In this document: in pieces, positions 1-6,197 of the stretch
Layout of the letters: the number at the start of each line of letters is the position of its first letter
Numbering within the stretch: position 1 is the first letter of the stretch
DNA from: Pyrodictiaceae archaeon
GTDB taxonomy: Archaea > Thermoproteota > Thermoprotei_A > Sulfolobales > Pyrodictiaceae
Length of the DNA stretch: 9,384 nt
NCBI GenBank assembly: GCA_027046105.1
Contig: JALTZQ010000224.1
Span: 1 to 9,384, forward strand
Reading direction: 5' to 3'
Translations under genes and position numbers: made by a program
Notes under the pieces: model-generated
Told to the model about the DNA's origin: nothing
Databases searched by the model: none
The model's input: the letters and a program-made list of their open reading frames with translations, nothing else

Positions 1-4
1 AGGC

Positions 5-42
5 CCCTTCACTGGTTCTCTACTAAGCCCTTCACTGGGTTC
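5..42. repeat. Short imperfect direct repeat (2 copies)
   Basis: CCCTTCACTGGTTC at 5-18 recurs as CCCTTCACTGGGTTC at 28-42, differing by one inserted G, with nine bases between the copies. The spacing is far too short for a CRISPR array and no third copy is visible. It may be the end of a tandem repeat that continues left of the window, or chance. Confidence 0.4.
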
Positions 43-52
43 AAGGACGAGG

Positions 53-58
53 ATATAG
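53..58 (+). promoter_or_regulatory. Possible TATA box for the metallopeptidase-like gene
   Basis: ATATAG in the context GAGGATATAGG, preceded by purines that could serve as a BRE. Initiation about 25 bases downstream would fall near 82, leaving a leader of about 110 nt that contains the hairpin at 94-125. The assignment rests only on motif and position. Confidence 0.3.
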
Positions 59-93
59 GAATGTAGATACTATGCGCAGGCATAGCCTAAACT

Positions 94-125
94 GTAGGCG
101 AGCTTATCATAGCTCACCTGCCTAC
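94..125 (+). other. Bulged stem-loop upstream of the metallopeptidase-like gene
   Basis: GTAGGC-GAGCT (94-104) pairs with AGCTC (111-115) and GCCTAC (120-125) around a TATCAT loop. That gives 11 perfect base pairs interrupted by a four-base bulge (ACCT, 116-119) on the 3' side. A smaller AGGC-ATA-GCCT hairpin lies just upstream, near 79-88. It could be a structured 5' leader, a small RNA or a terminator of an upstream gene. No U-run follows, so an intrinsic terminator is the least likely. Confidence 0.4.
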
Positions 126-190
126 CTCAAACAGGAGATACATGATCGTCTAACGCAAAAGCTACCGTACCCTAGGGGGATGACCAAGCC

Positions 191-715
191 ATGCCACGAT
201 GGTCTTGTGCTGCCAGTGTATTCGGTGTCGATTGGCTTGTCTCAAGGCTCACTGTTGTTGCTAAGAGAGCTGCCTCGCTACTAAGCGACTGTAGTGGTGG
301 TGACCGTGTGCTTTGTAAACGAATGCTTGCATTGCTCCGAGAAGTTACTGGTAGGGGTCGCCTTGCCGTATTTCTTGCAATCCCCACTAGTGGCGGTGTC
401 GCTGTAGACGCGGTCTATGCTGAGAATAGGGATGGGGGCTGGATAGTCTTTTCACCCCATGTACTAGCTGATCCAGGCTATGCTGTACACGTTTTGATAC
501 ATGAGCTCGCACATGCCATAGGGCTAGAGGAGGACGATATCGCTGAGGCCCTAGTCCTTTACACTACTGGTGCCAACAAAGTCCTGGAACCCCCCGAAGC
601 CGTTAGAGAGGCTGAAGAATTGTTGAGGAAGAAGGGTTGCATAGTAGAATTAGCCAATTCACCCATGGAGGGCTCTTCGTGGCCTCCATTAATACCAGTA
701 ACCATACAGCTATGA
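191..715 (+). CDS. Small HExxH-motif metallopeptidase-like protein
   Basis: This 174-residue protein contains HELAH at residues 104-108 (H104, E105, H108) in the run VLIHELAHAIG, the zinc-binding active-site motif of zincin metallopeptidases. The following acidic stretch (E113-E119, LEEDDIAEA) could supply the third zinc ligand, as in small gluzincin-like proteins. The segment before it (residues ~57-100) looks like the beta-strand core preceding the active-site helix. I see no signal peptide or clear membrane segment, so a cytoplasmic protein is likely. The ATG at 191 is the first usable start after an in-frame stop at 173-175, with GGGGGATGA just upstream as a weak ribosome site. The gene converges on cas6 with a 109-base gap. 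It is not a known Cas family, so a link to CRISPR is unproven. The substrate is unknown. Confidence 0.7.
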   Translation: MPRWSCAASVFGVDWLVSRLTVVAKRAASLLSDCSGGDRVLCKRMLALLREVTGRGRLAVFLAIPTSGGVAVDAVYAENRDGGWIVFSPHVLADPGYAVHVLIHELAHAIGLEEDDIAEALVLYTTGANKVLEPPEAVREAEELLRKKGCIVELANSPMEGSSWPPLIPVTIQL

Positions 716-824
716 CGAGAATAAGCTCCATGGCCACGTGGTCTATGCATCCTAATCTCCCCCATTGCTCTTCTGCCGAGCAGTCGCAGCCCACCCGTTC
801 CCCCCGGGAGGACGGCTCCTTTAG

Positions 825-1685
825 TCACGTGATTCGGTCTTCAACTGGTGTTTGCCACCACTCCTGGACAGACGGTGGTGGTTGGTGTCTTGGTTTCAGC
901 TTCTTGACATGGTCTATATGGCCTAGGCCCAAGCCTGGACTACCACCTAGGCCTAGCAGCTTAGCCGCCTCTAGCAGGCTCTCGAACAGCTTGGCCAAGG
1001 GCTCTGTAGCCACTAGGTAGTATTCCGCATAGCCGTGGAAGACTGGTTGATCCTTTCCATGGCTAATACGTATCCTCTGCCTCCTAGTCTCGTCACGGTA
1101 CAACTCAATGCTTTCAGCAAGCCTTAGGGCCAACTGGTATAGTTTATCCGCTGCCTCAGCTCCACCACTAGACCCACTAATAGCGTCGACTAGTCTACGT
1201 GCAATACTCGCAATCATCCTTCTTGGCGAGGGATAGGCTATAACTGCTCCATGGAACCGATAGAAAGTCGGTAGATGCCGTACACCATAAACAACAGCAA
1301 TAACCCTTTCATCATCAACGCCGTTCACGGGCAGGCTTATTTCTAGCCTCTTCTCCTCAATAGCAAGCTCCACGAGCTCAACCGGGTCAGGGAGATCAGT
1401 GAAACCTTGTGCAAGACACCTCATGTAGTCGAAACGGACAATACCCCATAGGAAAACATGGAACGAGTACTGTTCACCGGGGGCAAGCCATCCACCAACA
1501 AGGCTCCCTGGGCGAGACCGTATCGGTGTGACACGGAAGAAGCCACCTCGATCAACAACACAGCCTGCACGGGTAAAAGCATCATACACGAGCTTACCAG
1601 CGTAGACACCACTCCAGCCTTCGAGCCGAATACGCCTTAAGGGCCTAAACACGATCTTACCGGACACGATGGCTGTTTCGATCAT
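825..1685 (-). CDS. cas6: Cas6 pre-crRNA endoribonuclease
   Basis: Cas6 cuts the CRISPR transcript inside each repeat, leaving an 8-nt 5' handle on every crRNA. The 286-residue protein has the Cas6 glycine-rich loop near its C-terminus (GLGGSPGLGLG, residues 245-255), preceded by an amphipathic helix (AKLFESLLEAAKLL). Overall length fits the two-ferredoxin-fold RAMP architecture. There is no histidine in the first 75 residues (the first is H76), so the general-acid histidine seen in some Cas6 enzymes near residue 40-50 is missing. Some crenarchaeal Cas6 enzymes are known to work without it. The tail beyond residue 262 is proline-rich and longer than needed for the fold. The start is ATG with GGGGCGG a few bases upstream. 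It follows csa3 on the same strand after a 137-base gap that may hold its own promoter. Confidence 0.85.
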   Translation of the reverse strand: MIETAIVSGKIVFRPLRRIRLEGWSGVYAGKLVYDAFTRAGCVVDRGGFFRVTPIRSRPGSLVGGWLAPGEQYSFHVFLWGIVRFDYMRCLAQGFTDLPDPVELVELAIEEKRLEISLPVNGVDDERVIAVVYGVRHLPTFYRFHGAVIAYPSPRRMIASIARRLVDAISGSSGGAEAADKLYQLALRLAESIELYRDETRRQRIRISHGKDQPVFHGYAEYYLVATEPLAKLFESLLEAAKLLGLGGSPGLGLGHIDHVKKLKPRHQPPPSVQEWWQTPVEDRIT

Positions 1686-1719
1686 GATGAGCCGCCCCTA
1701 GGAGGTTCCTCAGCCATGG

Positions 1720-1746
1720 TGATATGCATGCATTACGCTAGCATGC
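1720..1746 (-). promoter_or_regulatory. Palindromic cluster in the cas6 upstream region
   Basis: ATGCATGCAT (1724-1733) is a perfect 10-base palindrome, and a second GCATGC lies at 1741-1746, 15 bases from the first. A minus-strand TATA-like GCATATCA overlaps the left edge. Initiation about 26 bases further would leave a short leader ending at the cas6 ATG. This could be a cas6 promoter with an operator. The 137-base gap otherwise shows no gene. Confidence 0.3.
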
Positions 1747-1822
1747 TGTATGAATAGTGTTGTGCCTGGAGGGACGCTATTCACTAGAAACTGTATTTGG
1801 GTCTCTCTTAACTGGTTCCGGG

Positions 1823-2491
1823 CTAAGCATTAATGTATGCTCTTTCCGTAGCTTGGTAGCTACGTGTCCTTGGGTCATAACTTGCAATACCTAGGGCAAC
1901 AAGCTCTTGGAGCCTCTTGTATGCAGTAGATTTTGGTATCCCTAGTTTCTGTGAGACCTCGGTAGGCCCTATACTACGCCCTTCTCTAAGGGCTTGGAGA
2001 AGGAGATTCACAATCCTCCTCATGGTCTCGTCTAGCGGCAGGGGTACCACGTTAGACAATGGCTCCGTGACTACCGCTTCGAAACCCTCACCCTCTATCC
2101 TCAAGACTATTTTCTCGGCTAGATGCCTAGGGAGCGCTACCGCGGCTAGGAGAGTGGCTACAACTAGTATTCGAGGCCCTCCCGTCAAGGCCAACACTAT
2201 GCTAGTAGCATCCCTAGCATAGTTTTCAAGTAACCTCTTTACTCGGCCAGCAAGAACCGAGAGCTTCTCACCATGATAGTCTATGCGTACAATATCAGCT
2301 TCAATGCCAAGCTGGCTAGCAATAACCCTTAACTGAGAGAAGGCCTTCATCACACGGCTCCAGGTGTCCTCGCTAGTGTATAGTGCTAGTACTCGAAGAC
2401 TACTAGGTTTATGTGAGGTAAGTGCTCTTAACGCGAACTTCTCGTCAAATCCCAGTGTCGTGATCAATAGGCTAGCTCTCGAGCTATGCAC
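1823..2491 (-). CDS. csa3: Csa3, CARF-wHTH CRISPR regulator
   Basis: Csa3 is a dimeric transcription regulator of crenarchaeal type I-A loci. Its N-terminal CARF domain binds cyclic oligoadenylate-type ligands and its C-terminal winged helix-turn-helix binds cas or leader promoters. Here the CARF part runs from about residue 8 to 150, with the family-typical opening TTLGFDEKFALRAL (11-24) and the ligand-loop motif ALTGGPR (101-107). The winged helix covers about 158-222, with the recognition region GPTEVSQKLGIPKSTAYKRL (175-194). The start is GTG, preceded by GGGGGAG. The nearest internal alternative is a TTG at residue 9. The gene is divergent from the interference operon and upstream of cas6, which suggests it controls these units rather than adaptation genes (a Csa3b-like role, inferred from position). 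Confidence 0.88.
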   Translation of the reverse strand: MHSSRASLLITTLGFDEKFALRALTSHKPSSLRVLALYTSEDTWSRVMKAFSQLRVIASQLGIEADIVRIDYHGEKLSVLAGRVKRLLENYARDATSIVLALTGGPRILVVATLLAAVALPRHLAEKIVLRIEGEGFEAVVTEPLSNVVPLPLDETMRRIVNLLLQALREGRSIGPTEVSQKLGIPKSTAYKRLQELVALGIASYDPRTRSYQATERAYINA

Positions 2492-2521
2492 GGCTCCCCC
2501 AACACCATATAGCCAATACAG

Positions 2522-2529
2522 AAATTAAA
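2522..2529 (-). promoter_or_regulatory. csa3 TATA box
   Basis: On the minus strand the sequence reads TTTAATTT, centred about 34 bases before the GTG start. Initiation about 26 bases downstream would be near 2500, leaving a very short leader that still includes GGGGGAG. Spacing and sequence fit an archaeal core promoter. Confidence 0.5.
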
Positions 2530-2669
2530 CCCTAATACACTTCCTTGGGCACGTAGACCGTTCACACCAGAGAAACATGTTGGTTTCACAGTGGGGCCCG
2601 TCCCCGTAGCCCTGGAGGAAATCAGAGGCTTCAACACTGGGTAGTATCGCCTCTAGGGACCTCAAACCA

Positions 2670-2683
2670 CCTAGGCTACTAGG
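2670..2683. promoter_or_regulatory. Upstream inverted repeat in the cas control region
   Basis: CCTAG-GCTA-CTAGG is a perfect inverted repeat with five-base arms. Its centre lies 42 bases, about four DNA turns, from the centre of the stronger palindrome at 2711-2726, so a regulator could occupy both on one DNA face. CTAGG is common in this genome, so it may be chance. Confidence 0.3.
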
Positions 2684-2710
2684 CCATACATTGCTACTGC
2701 TAAAGTGTTT

Positions 2711-2726
2711 TCTACTTTGAAGTAGA
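2711..2726. promoter_or_regulatory. Operator-like palindrome upstream of csa5
   Basis: TCTACTT-TG-AAGTAGA is a perfect inverted repeat with seven-base arms and a two-base centre. It ends 15 bases before the csa5 TATA box, just upstream of where TFB would bind. This is a position used by archaeal activators or by regulators that modulate TFB recruitment. Csa3, encoded divergently next to it, is the obvious candidate ligand (inference). It is the best operator candidate in this region. Confidence 0.55.
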
Positions 2727-2741
2727 CATGATAGTGGTAGT

Positions 2742-2749
2742 GTTTAAGA
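2742..2749 (+). promoter_or_regulatory. TATA box of the interference operon
   Basis: GTTTAAGA, preceded by the purine-containing GTGGTAGT. Initiation about 26 bases downstream is predicted near 2771, giving a leader of about 17 nt that includes the GGTG ribosome site at 2777-2780 in front of the csa5 TTG start. Confidence 0.5.
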
Positions 2750-2787
2750 CTGTGCAAGAGGAATCCTAGCGTCCCCGGTGTAGTTGT

Positions 2788-3111
2788 TTGCAGGAACAGC
2801 TTCGCCTCTATAGACTCCCAGAACTACTCTCCTTCTTCGCCAAGACGAGGCAATTTGGCGTTCTCGACCGTATAGCTAACGCACTAGGGCCTGACCAAGC
2901 CCTCGCAGCCCTATACGATGCACTACGCGTGTTTAGAAGCAGCTGTCTAAGCAGCCAACCAGACGAGGAATGCCCCAGCAATGCTGGAGAACTCGTCGAG
3001 AAAGCCAAGTACGAGGTGGAGAAGCTTGCAGAACTCCTTCTAGACACTCGTCGGGCTGAGAACGGGCTCCGCCTAGCCCGCATGGCTGCACTCCTAGCCT
3101 TAGGCAGGTGA
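2788..3111 (+). CDS. csa5: Csa5, small subunit of type I-A Cascade
   Basis: This 107-residue, mostly alpha-helical protein is the first gene of the interference operon, directly before cas7. That is the usual place of Csa5, the small subunit that helps the type I-A effector engage target DNA and stabilise the R-loop. Helix-rich stretches run about 3-52 and 64-106, with a polar, Cys-containing linker (SSCLSSQPDEECPS) between them. The sequence itself is only weakly diagnostic, so the call leans on size and position. The start is TTG. An in-frame stop at 2767-2769 and the GGTG site seven bases upstream leave little alternative. It is somewhat shorter than Sulfolobus Csa5. Confidence 0.75.
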   Translation: MQEQLRLYRLPELLSFFAKTRQFGVLDRIANALGPDQALAALYDALRVFRSSCLSSQPDEECPSNAGELVEKAKYEVEKLAELLLDTRRAENGLRLARMAALLALGR

Positions 3112-3137
3112 AAGAAACAAGGAGGAATCCTATCCCT

Positions 3138-3144
3138 GGAGGTG
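3138..3144 (+). promoter_or_regulatory. Strong ribosome binding site deciding the cas7 GTG start
   Basis: GGAGGTG lies seven bases before the GTG at 3152. It is the best Shine-Dalgarno match in the operon and fits the high copy number of Cas7 in the effector (several subunits per crRNA). Confidence 0.65.
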
Positions 3145-3151
3145 GGTAGGT

Positions 3152-4198
3152 GTGCCCGTCTTCTTCTCTCTATCAGCCCGCATACTCGTCAATGTCGAAG
3201 CATTAAACATGGCTGAAAGTGTAGGCAATGTTGTTAGACACCGCCGTGCCCCCGTGGTTCTACGCTCTAGTGATGGATTCGTGCTACGCTATGTACCAGT
3301 GATTAGTGGTGAGAGCCTCGCCCACCACTACCAGAAGCTACTCGCCAGCATCGCGGACCAAAGGAAGCTCCCGGTGTGTAAGGCTTGTAGCCAGGGCGTA
3401 TTCCTAAAACACGCTAACAATAGTGTATTCAAAGAATACGATGGCATTAGTGATCCTAAGAAGAAGTTTAGCGTTGGAGCAGACGCCGAGGAATACATTG
3501 TCAAGAACTGTGTTGTAGAGGATGTGGGAGGCTTCCTATATACCGATATGACCGTGAAGAGGACTTCGAGGTTCCGTGTCGGCTACATGGTGCCCGCGCT
3601 CGATGCCCTGGAAGCTGGTGCAGCTGCAACCGAGGCCCAATTCCATGTAAGGTACTCGCCAGGTGCTAGGCAAGAAGAGCAAGCAATATACTATGTCGAA
3701 ATAGGTAGCGCGCCCTACGTGTTCTACTTTGCCCTTGACGTCTCCGGTATAGGTGAGCGCAGCATGGAGAACGAGGGAGCAGCGGGAAGAGAAGCATACA
3801 TACTACCCGTCGAGGAGAGGACTAGGCGTATAGAGGCGGCTTTTGACGCCCTAGCTGCACTACTTGGAGGAATGGCATGGGGTGCTAAGACTTCCAGATT
3901 CCAGCCCCACTGGAAGATACTAAGCCTAGTAGCAGCCGTATCAAAGCCATTACCATTCAATGTATCACCGGGCCACGATAGAGGATTCCTCGCTGAAACA
4001 CATAGTAGGGCGTGCTCGATGGCTAGCATGGTTGACCAGTTCCAGGCCACAATAATATACTACTCTGGTGGTGAGGAGCTCGAAAAACCCAGTAAGCAAT
4101 GCGAGGGAGTCACGGTAGAAACTGCAAGCGACTACCTCGAAGCCGTAAGAATGGCGAAGAGTAAGGCGCTGGAACTGCTAGGTGCAGGGAAGTCTTGA
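3152..4198 (+). CDS. cas7: Cas7 (Csa2), crRNA-binding backbone subunit
   Basis: Cas7 polymerises along the crRNA spacer to form the filament of the type I-A effector. The 348-residue protein opens with FFSLSARILVNVEALNMAES and continues with VGNVVRHRRAPVV and VPVISGESLAHHYQ (about residues 4-61), an RRM-like start and signature strongly typical of the Csa2/DevR family. A CxxC pair (C76, C79) sits in the insertion domain. GGMAWGAKTSRFQPHW (239-254) resembles the conserved C-terminal region of the family. The length is normal. The start is GTG behind a strong ribosome site. Its stop overlaps the cas5 start by TTGA, which suggests translational coupling. Confidence 0.93.
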   Translation: MPVFFSLSARILVNVEALNMAESVGNVVRHRRAPVVLRSSDGFVLRYVPVISGESLAHHYQKLLASIADQRKLPVCKACSQGVFLKHANNSVFKEYDGISDPKKKFSVGADAEEYIVKNCVVEDVGGFLYTDMTVKRTSRFRVGYMVPALDALEAGAAATEAQFHVRYSPGARQEEQAIYYVEIGSAPYVFYFALDVSGIGERSMENEGAAGREAYILPVEERTRRIEAAFDALAALLGGMAWGAKTSRFQPHWKILSLVAAVSKPLPFNVSPGHDRGFLAETHSRACSMASMVDQFQATIIYYSGGEELEKPSKQCEGVTVETASDYLEAVRMAKSKALELLGAGKS

Positions 4199-5031
4199 AG
4201 CCCCTAATGCTCGTCTCCAGAGTAGAGCTAGTCTGGGGATTTAGCGTCCGCTACGCAGGAGCCTCTGCTGCACAACCCGCCCTACCCGTACCCCCACCAA
4301 CAACTATTGTGGGCTTCTACGCTGAGCCCCTAGCCCGCCTACTAGGCATACCAGAATACACGAAGACGGGAAAGAAGGGTACATGTAGTGTTGCTTCACT
4401 GCTTGCGGAGCATGTGCTTGCAGCAGGTGCAGGACTCGACCCCGAAAGCCCTAGTGGACTCATAGTTTATAGTGATCTCGCCCACGTGGCTTCGCTAATA
4501 TACCAGCGTAGGAGGACGGAGTGGAAGAAGTTCGCCTTTTCAGCTCAAGCAGTGGGTGCAGCCTACGGGCCTGCCGCTAGGCTGTATATTGCCCTAGTAG
4601 TAGATGTTGAAGGGCTTGCTGCAAGCCTTGGAGAATCCACTAGAACCCTTGCTGACGCGCTTGCATGGGCTGGTTGGAGGCTAGGATCTAAGGAAGGTGT
4701 CGTAGCCGTTGTGGATGCAGAGGCTGTTAAGCCGGCTACGAGTAGTGGTGTCTTCGAGTCACTACTCTACCAGGACTCTGAGCTCGTAGAGCCCTCAGCT
4801 AGAACAGACCTCGTTAGGACTATTAACATGTGGGGGCTTGATCCTAGGCTCCTCTGCGGAGAAACAGCTATTCCAGCCTACAAGTCGTACTATATGCCAG
4901 CATCAGCCACGTCAACTTCAACACTCCTAGTTCCTCCCCCGAAGAGCCCTCTCCCCGAGTTCATGCCAAGGAATGCACGAGTAGTCTATTGTCATCCAGG
5001 CCAAAGGGCTCTCTGCATCGCAAGCTCTTAG
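4195..5031 (+). CDS. cas5: Cas5, crRNA 5'-handle-binding subunit (type I-A)
   Basis: Cas5 caps the 5' handle of the crRNA and anchors Cas8 in the effector. The 278-residue protein has the Cas5 N-terminal signature: an initial strand LVSRVELVWGFSVRY, then LPVPPPTTIVGF (about 30-41), the proline-rich turn and helix start shared by the family. WRLGSKEG near residue 165 resembles the glycine-rich RAMP loop. The TTG start at 4195 overlaps the cas7 stop. An ATG at 4207 (residue 5) is an alternative, but GGTGCAGGGA sits better for the TTG. The start is therefore likely but not certain. Confidence 0.88.
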   Translation: MKPLMLVSRVELVWGFSVRYAGASAAQPALPVPPPTTIVGFYAEPLARLLGIPEYTKTGKKGTCSVASLLAEHVLAAGAGLDPESPSGLIVYSDLAHVASLIYQRRRTEWKKFAFSAQAVGAAYGPAARLYIALVVDVEGLAASLGESTRTLADALAWAGWRLGSKEGVVAVVDAEAVKPATSSGVFESLLYQDSELVEPSARTDLVRTINMWGLDPRLLCGETAIPAYKSYYMPASATSTSTLLVPPPKSPLPEFMPRNARVVYCHPGQRALCIASS

Positions 5032-5057
5032 ACGATGAGGATGGGGTGGTGTAGCCC

Positions 5058-6185
5058 TTGTTTAGTGTTGAACTATTCCCTCCAGGTTGGCTGGGGAGGA
5101 GTTTCCAGCTACTAGCCCTCAGTATAGACCCTGGGCTCGTTAACAGTGTTGGGTCGACAGCAGCGGTGTTCAATTCCTTTGACGACTATAGGCGCCTCGT
5201 GGTTGAGGCTTGGGAGCTCGCTGAGCAACTCCTAGAAGAGGGGCTCGCGCATCCACCAAGATTCTACGGTAATGATGGGAAGCCCTTGAGATCGGTTATT
5301 GGGGAGCGTGTGAGTGGCTGGAGGGAGGCTACACATAGGCTCGTCGAGCACCTCGAGAATGGCAAGATAGCGGAGACGGCGAGGCAATCCCTAACAGCAG
5401 CAGTGATAATGAAGCTTAACACCTTCGAGTACATGCGCCGCATGGCTGGCTTCGAGAGAACCGGTAGCGTGGGACAGAAGATAAATGTGCATGGTTATCT
5501 ACTTGCACTTATTGGTGGTATTCTCTCAAAGCTTGGGAGGATAGATGATAAAGGCTTCTATATTCTACCACATCCAGAGGCAAGCATTCTTGACCTTGAT
5601 GGTGTGGGAAGACTCTACATGGTCTTATCGCTGACGTCGGCAGGGGATCTTCCACCCTTCGGTAGAGTGTTAAGGTATAGTGTTAACGTGAGGAAGTTGC
5701 CGGTAAGCATTGACGTGCTAGTCTTACTATATGGTGCTGCTCTTGTTGCTGAGCTCCTCGAGGCAGAACCCGGTGAAGCTTGTGGTGCGCCAGAACTAGA
5801 CCTATTGTATGCGGCTGTGGTTTCCGAGGCTCGTAATAGGGCTATCCTGAACTCCCTTTTCCCGCTAGGGTTCTCTGAGCCCATATGTATGCTTGGGAGC
5901 CGTCCATTAACGAAAATGGCTTCCGCGTTGGCTAGGGCTATTGAGCGTGGAAGCCTATGTAGAGTACTACGTGAAGGTGATACGGGCTTTAGGGCTGTCG
6001 GTCACTGTATCCAGAAGCTCTACCTCTACACCGTGACCTCGAACAACATCTACCTTTACGACTGTACGCGTATGCTGCGCGGTGCAGCAGAGAGTAATGA
6101 CTGTCAGCAATTGAGGGGCTTGCTCACTAGTCTAGCCGCTAGCTTAGCCCAGAGCGTTAGCAAAGGGGTAGTAGTGGGAGGCTAG
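5058..6185 (+). CDS. cas8a2: Probable Cas8a2 (Csa4), large subunit of type I-A effector
   Basis: A 375-residue protein lies between cas5 and cas3' in an otherwise complete type I-A interference operon. The large subunit Cas8a (Csa4) is the only effector component not accounted for elsewhere, and its usual size is about 340-380 residues. Cas8a contacts the PAM and recruits the Cas3 proteins. I see no diagnostic catalytic motif. The N-terminal half is polar and helical (about 38-160), followed by a mixed part (GRLYMVLSLTSAGDLPPFG, then YSVNVRKLPVSIDVLVLLYG). Seven cysteines lie in the C-terminal half. Cas8 sequences diverge fast, so the name rests mainly on context. The start is TTG, with GGGGTGGT seven bases upstream. 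Confidence 0.65.
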   Translation: MFSVELFPPGWLGRSFQLLALSIDPGLVNSVGSTAAVFNSFDDYRRLVVEAWELAEQLLEEGLAHPPRFYGNDGKPLRSVIGERVSGWREATHRLVEHLENGKIAETARQSLTAAVIMKLNTFEYMRRMAGFERTGSVGQKINVHGYLLALIGGILSKLGRIDDKGFYILPHPEASILDLDGVGRLYMVLSLTSAGDLPPFGRVLRYSVNVRKLPVSIDVLVLLYGAALVAELLEAEPGEACGAPELDLLYAAVVSEARNRAILNSLFPLGFSEPICMLGSRPLTKMASALARAIERGSLCRVLREGDTGFRAVGHCIQKLYLYTVTSNNIYLYDCTRMLRGAAESNDCQQLRGLLTSLAASLAQSVSKGVVVGG

Positions 6186-6197
6186 TAGGAGGATACT

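Noticed and set aside
72..284. Possible 70-residue reading frame upstream of and overlapping the metallopeptidase-like gene
   Set aside because: It overlaps the HELAH gene and the bulged hairpin, has low-complexity Arg/Ser/Tyr content and no domain, and lacks a convincing ribosome site.
371..380. CTTGCAAT-like words resembling the CRISPR handle inside genes (also near 1881 and 6521)
   Set aside because: The match is limited to 7-8 bases, with no flanking repeat sequence, and falls in coding sequence.
637..1020. 127-residue plus-strand frame across the cas6 3' end
   Set aside because: It lies opposite cas6, with Ser/Pro-rich composition typical of an antisense shadow frame. cas6 has a clear family motif.
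1794..1804. Short similarity between the bases following repeat-like copy B (CACAAATAC, from 8946) and the minus strand of the cas6 upstream region (CCCAAATAC)
   Set aside because: Only eight of nine bases match, a seed position is mismatched and the flanking bases are not a CCN-type PAM. This is expected by chance in a window this size.
2525..2535. AACCCTA shared between the A-B spacer-like segment and the csa3 TATA region
   Set aside because: A seven-base match that does not begin at the seed. Several positions before it mismatch.
2593..2605. GGGG-N5-CCCC hairpin in the csa3-csa5 gap
   Set aside because: Short G/C arms in a GC-rich stretch. No U-run or position relative to a promoter gives it a role.
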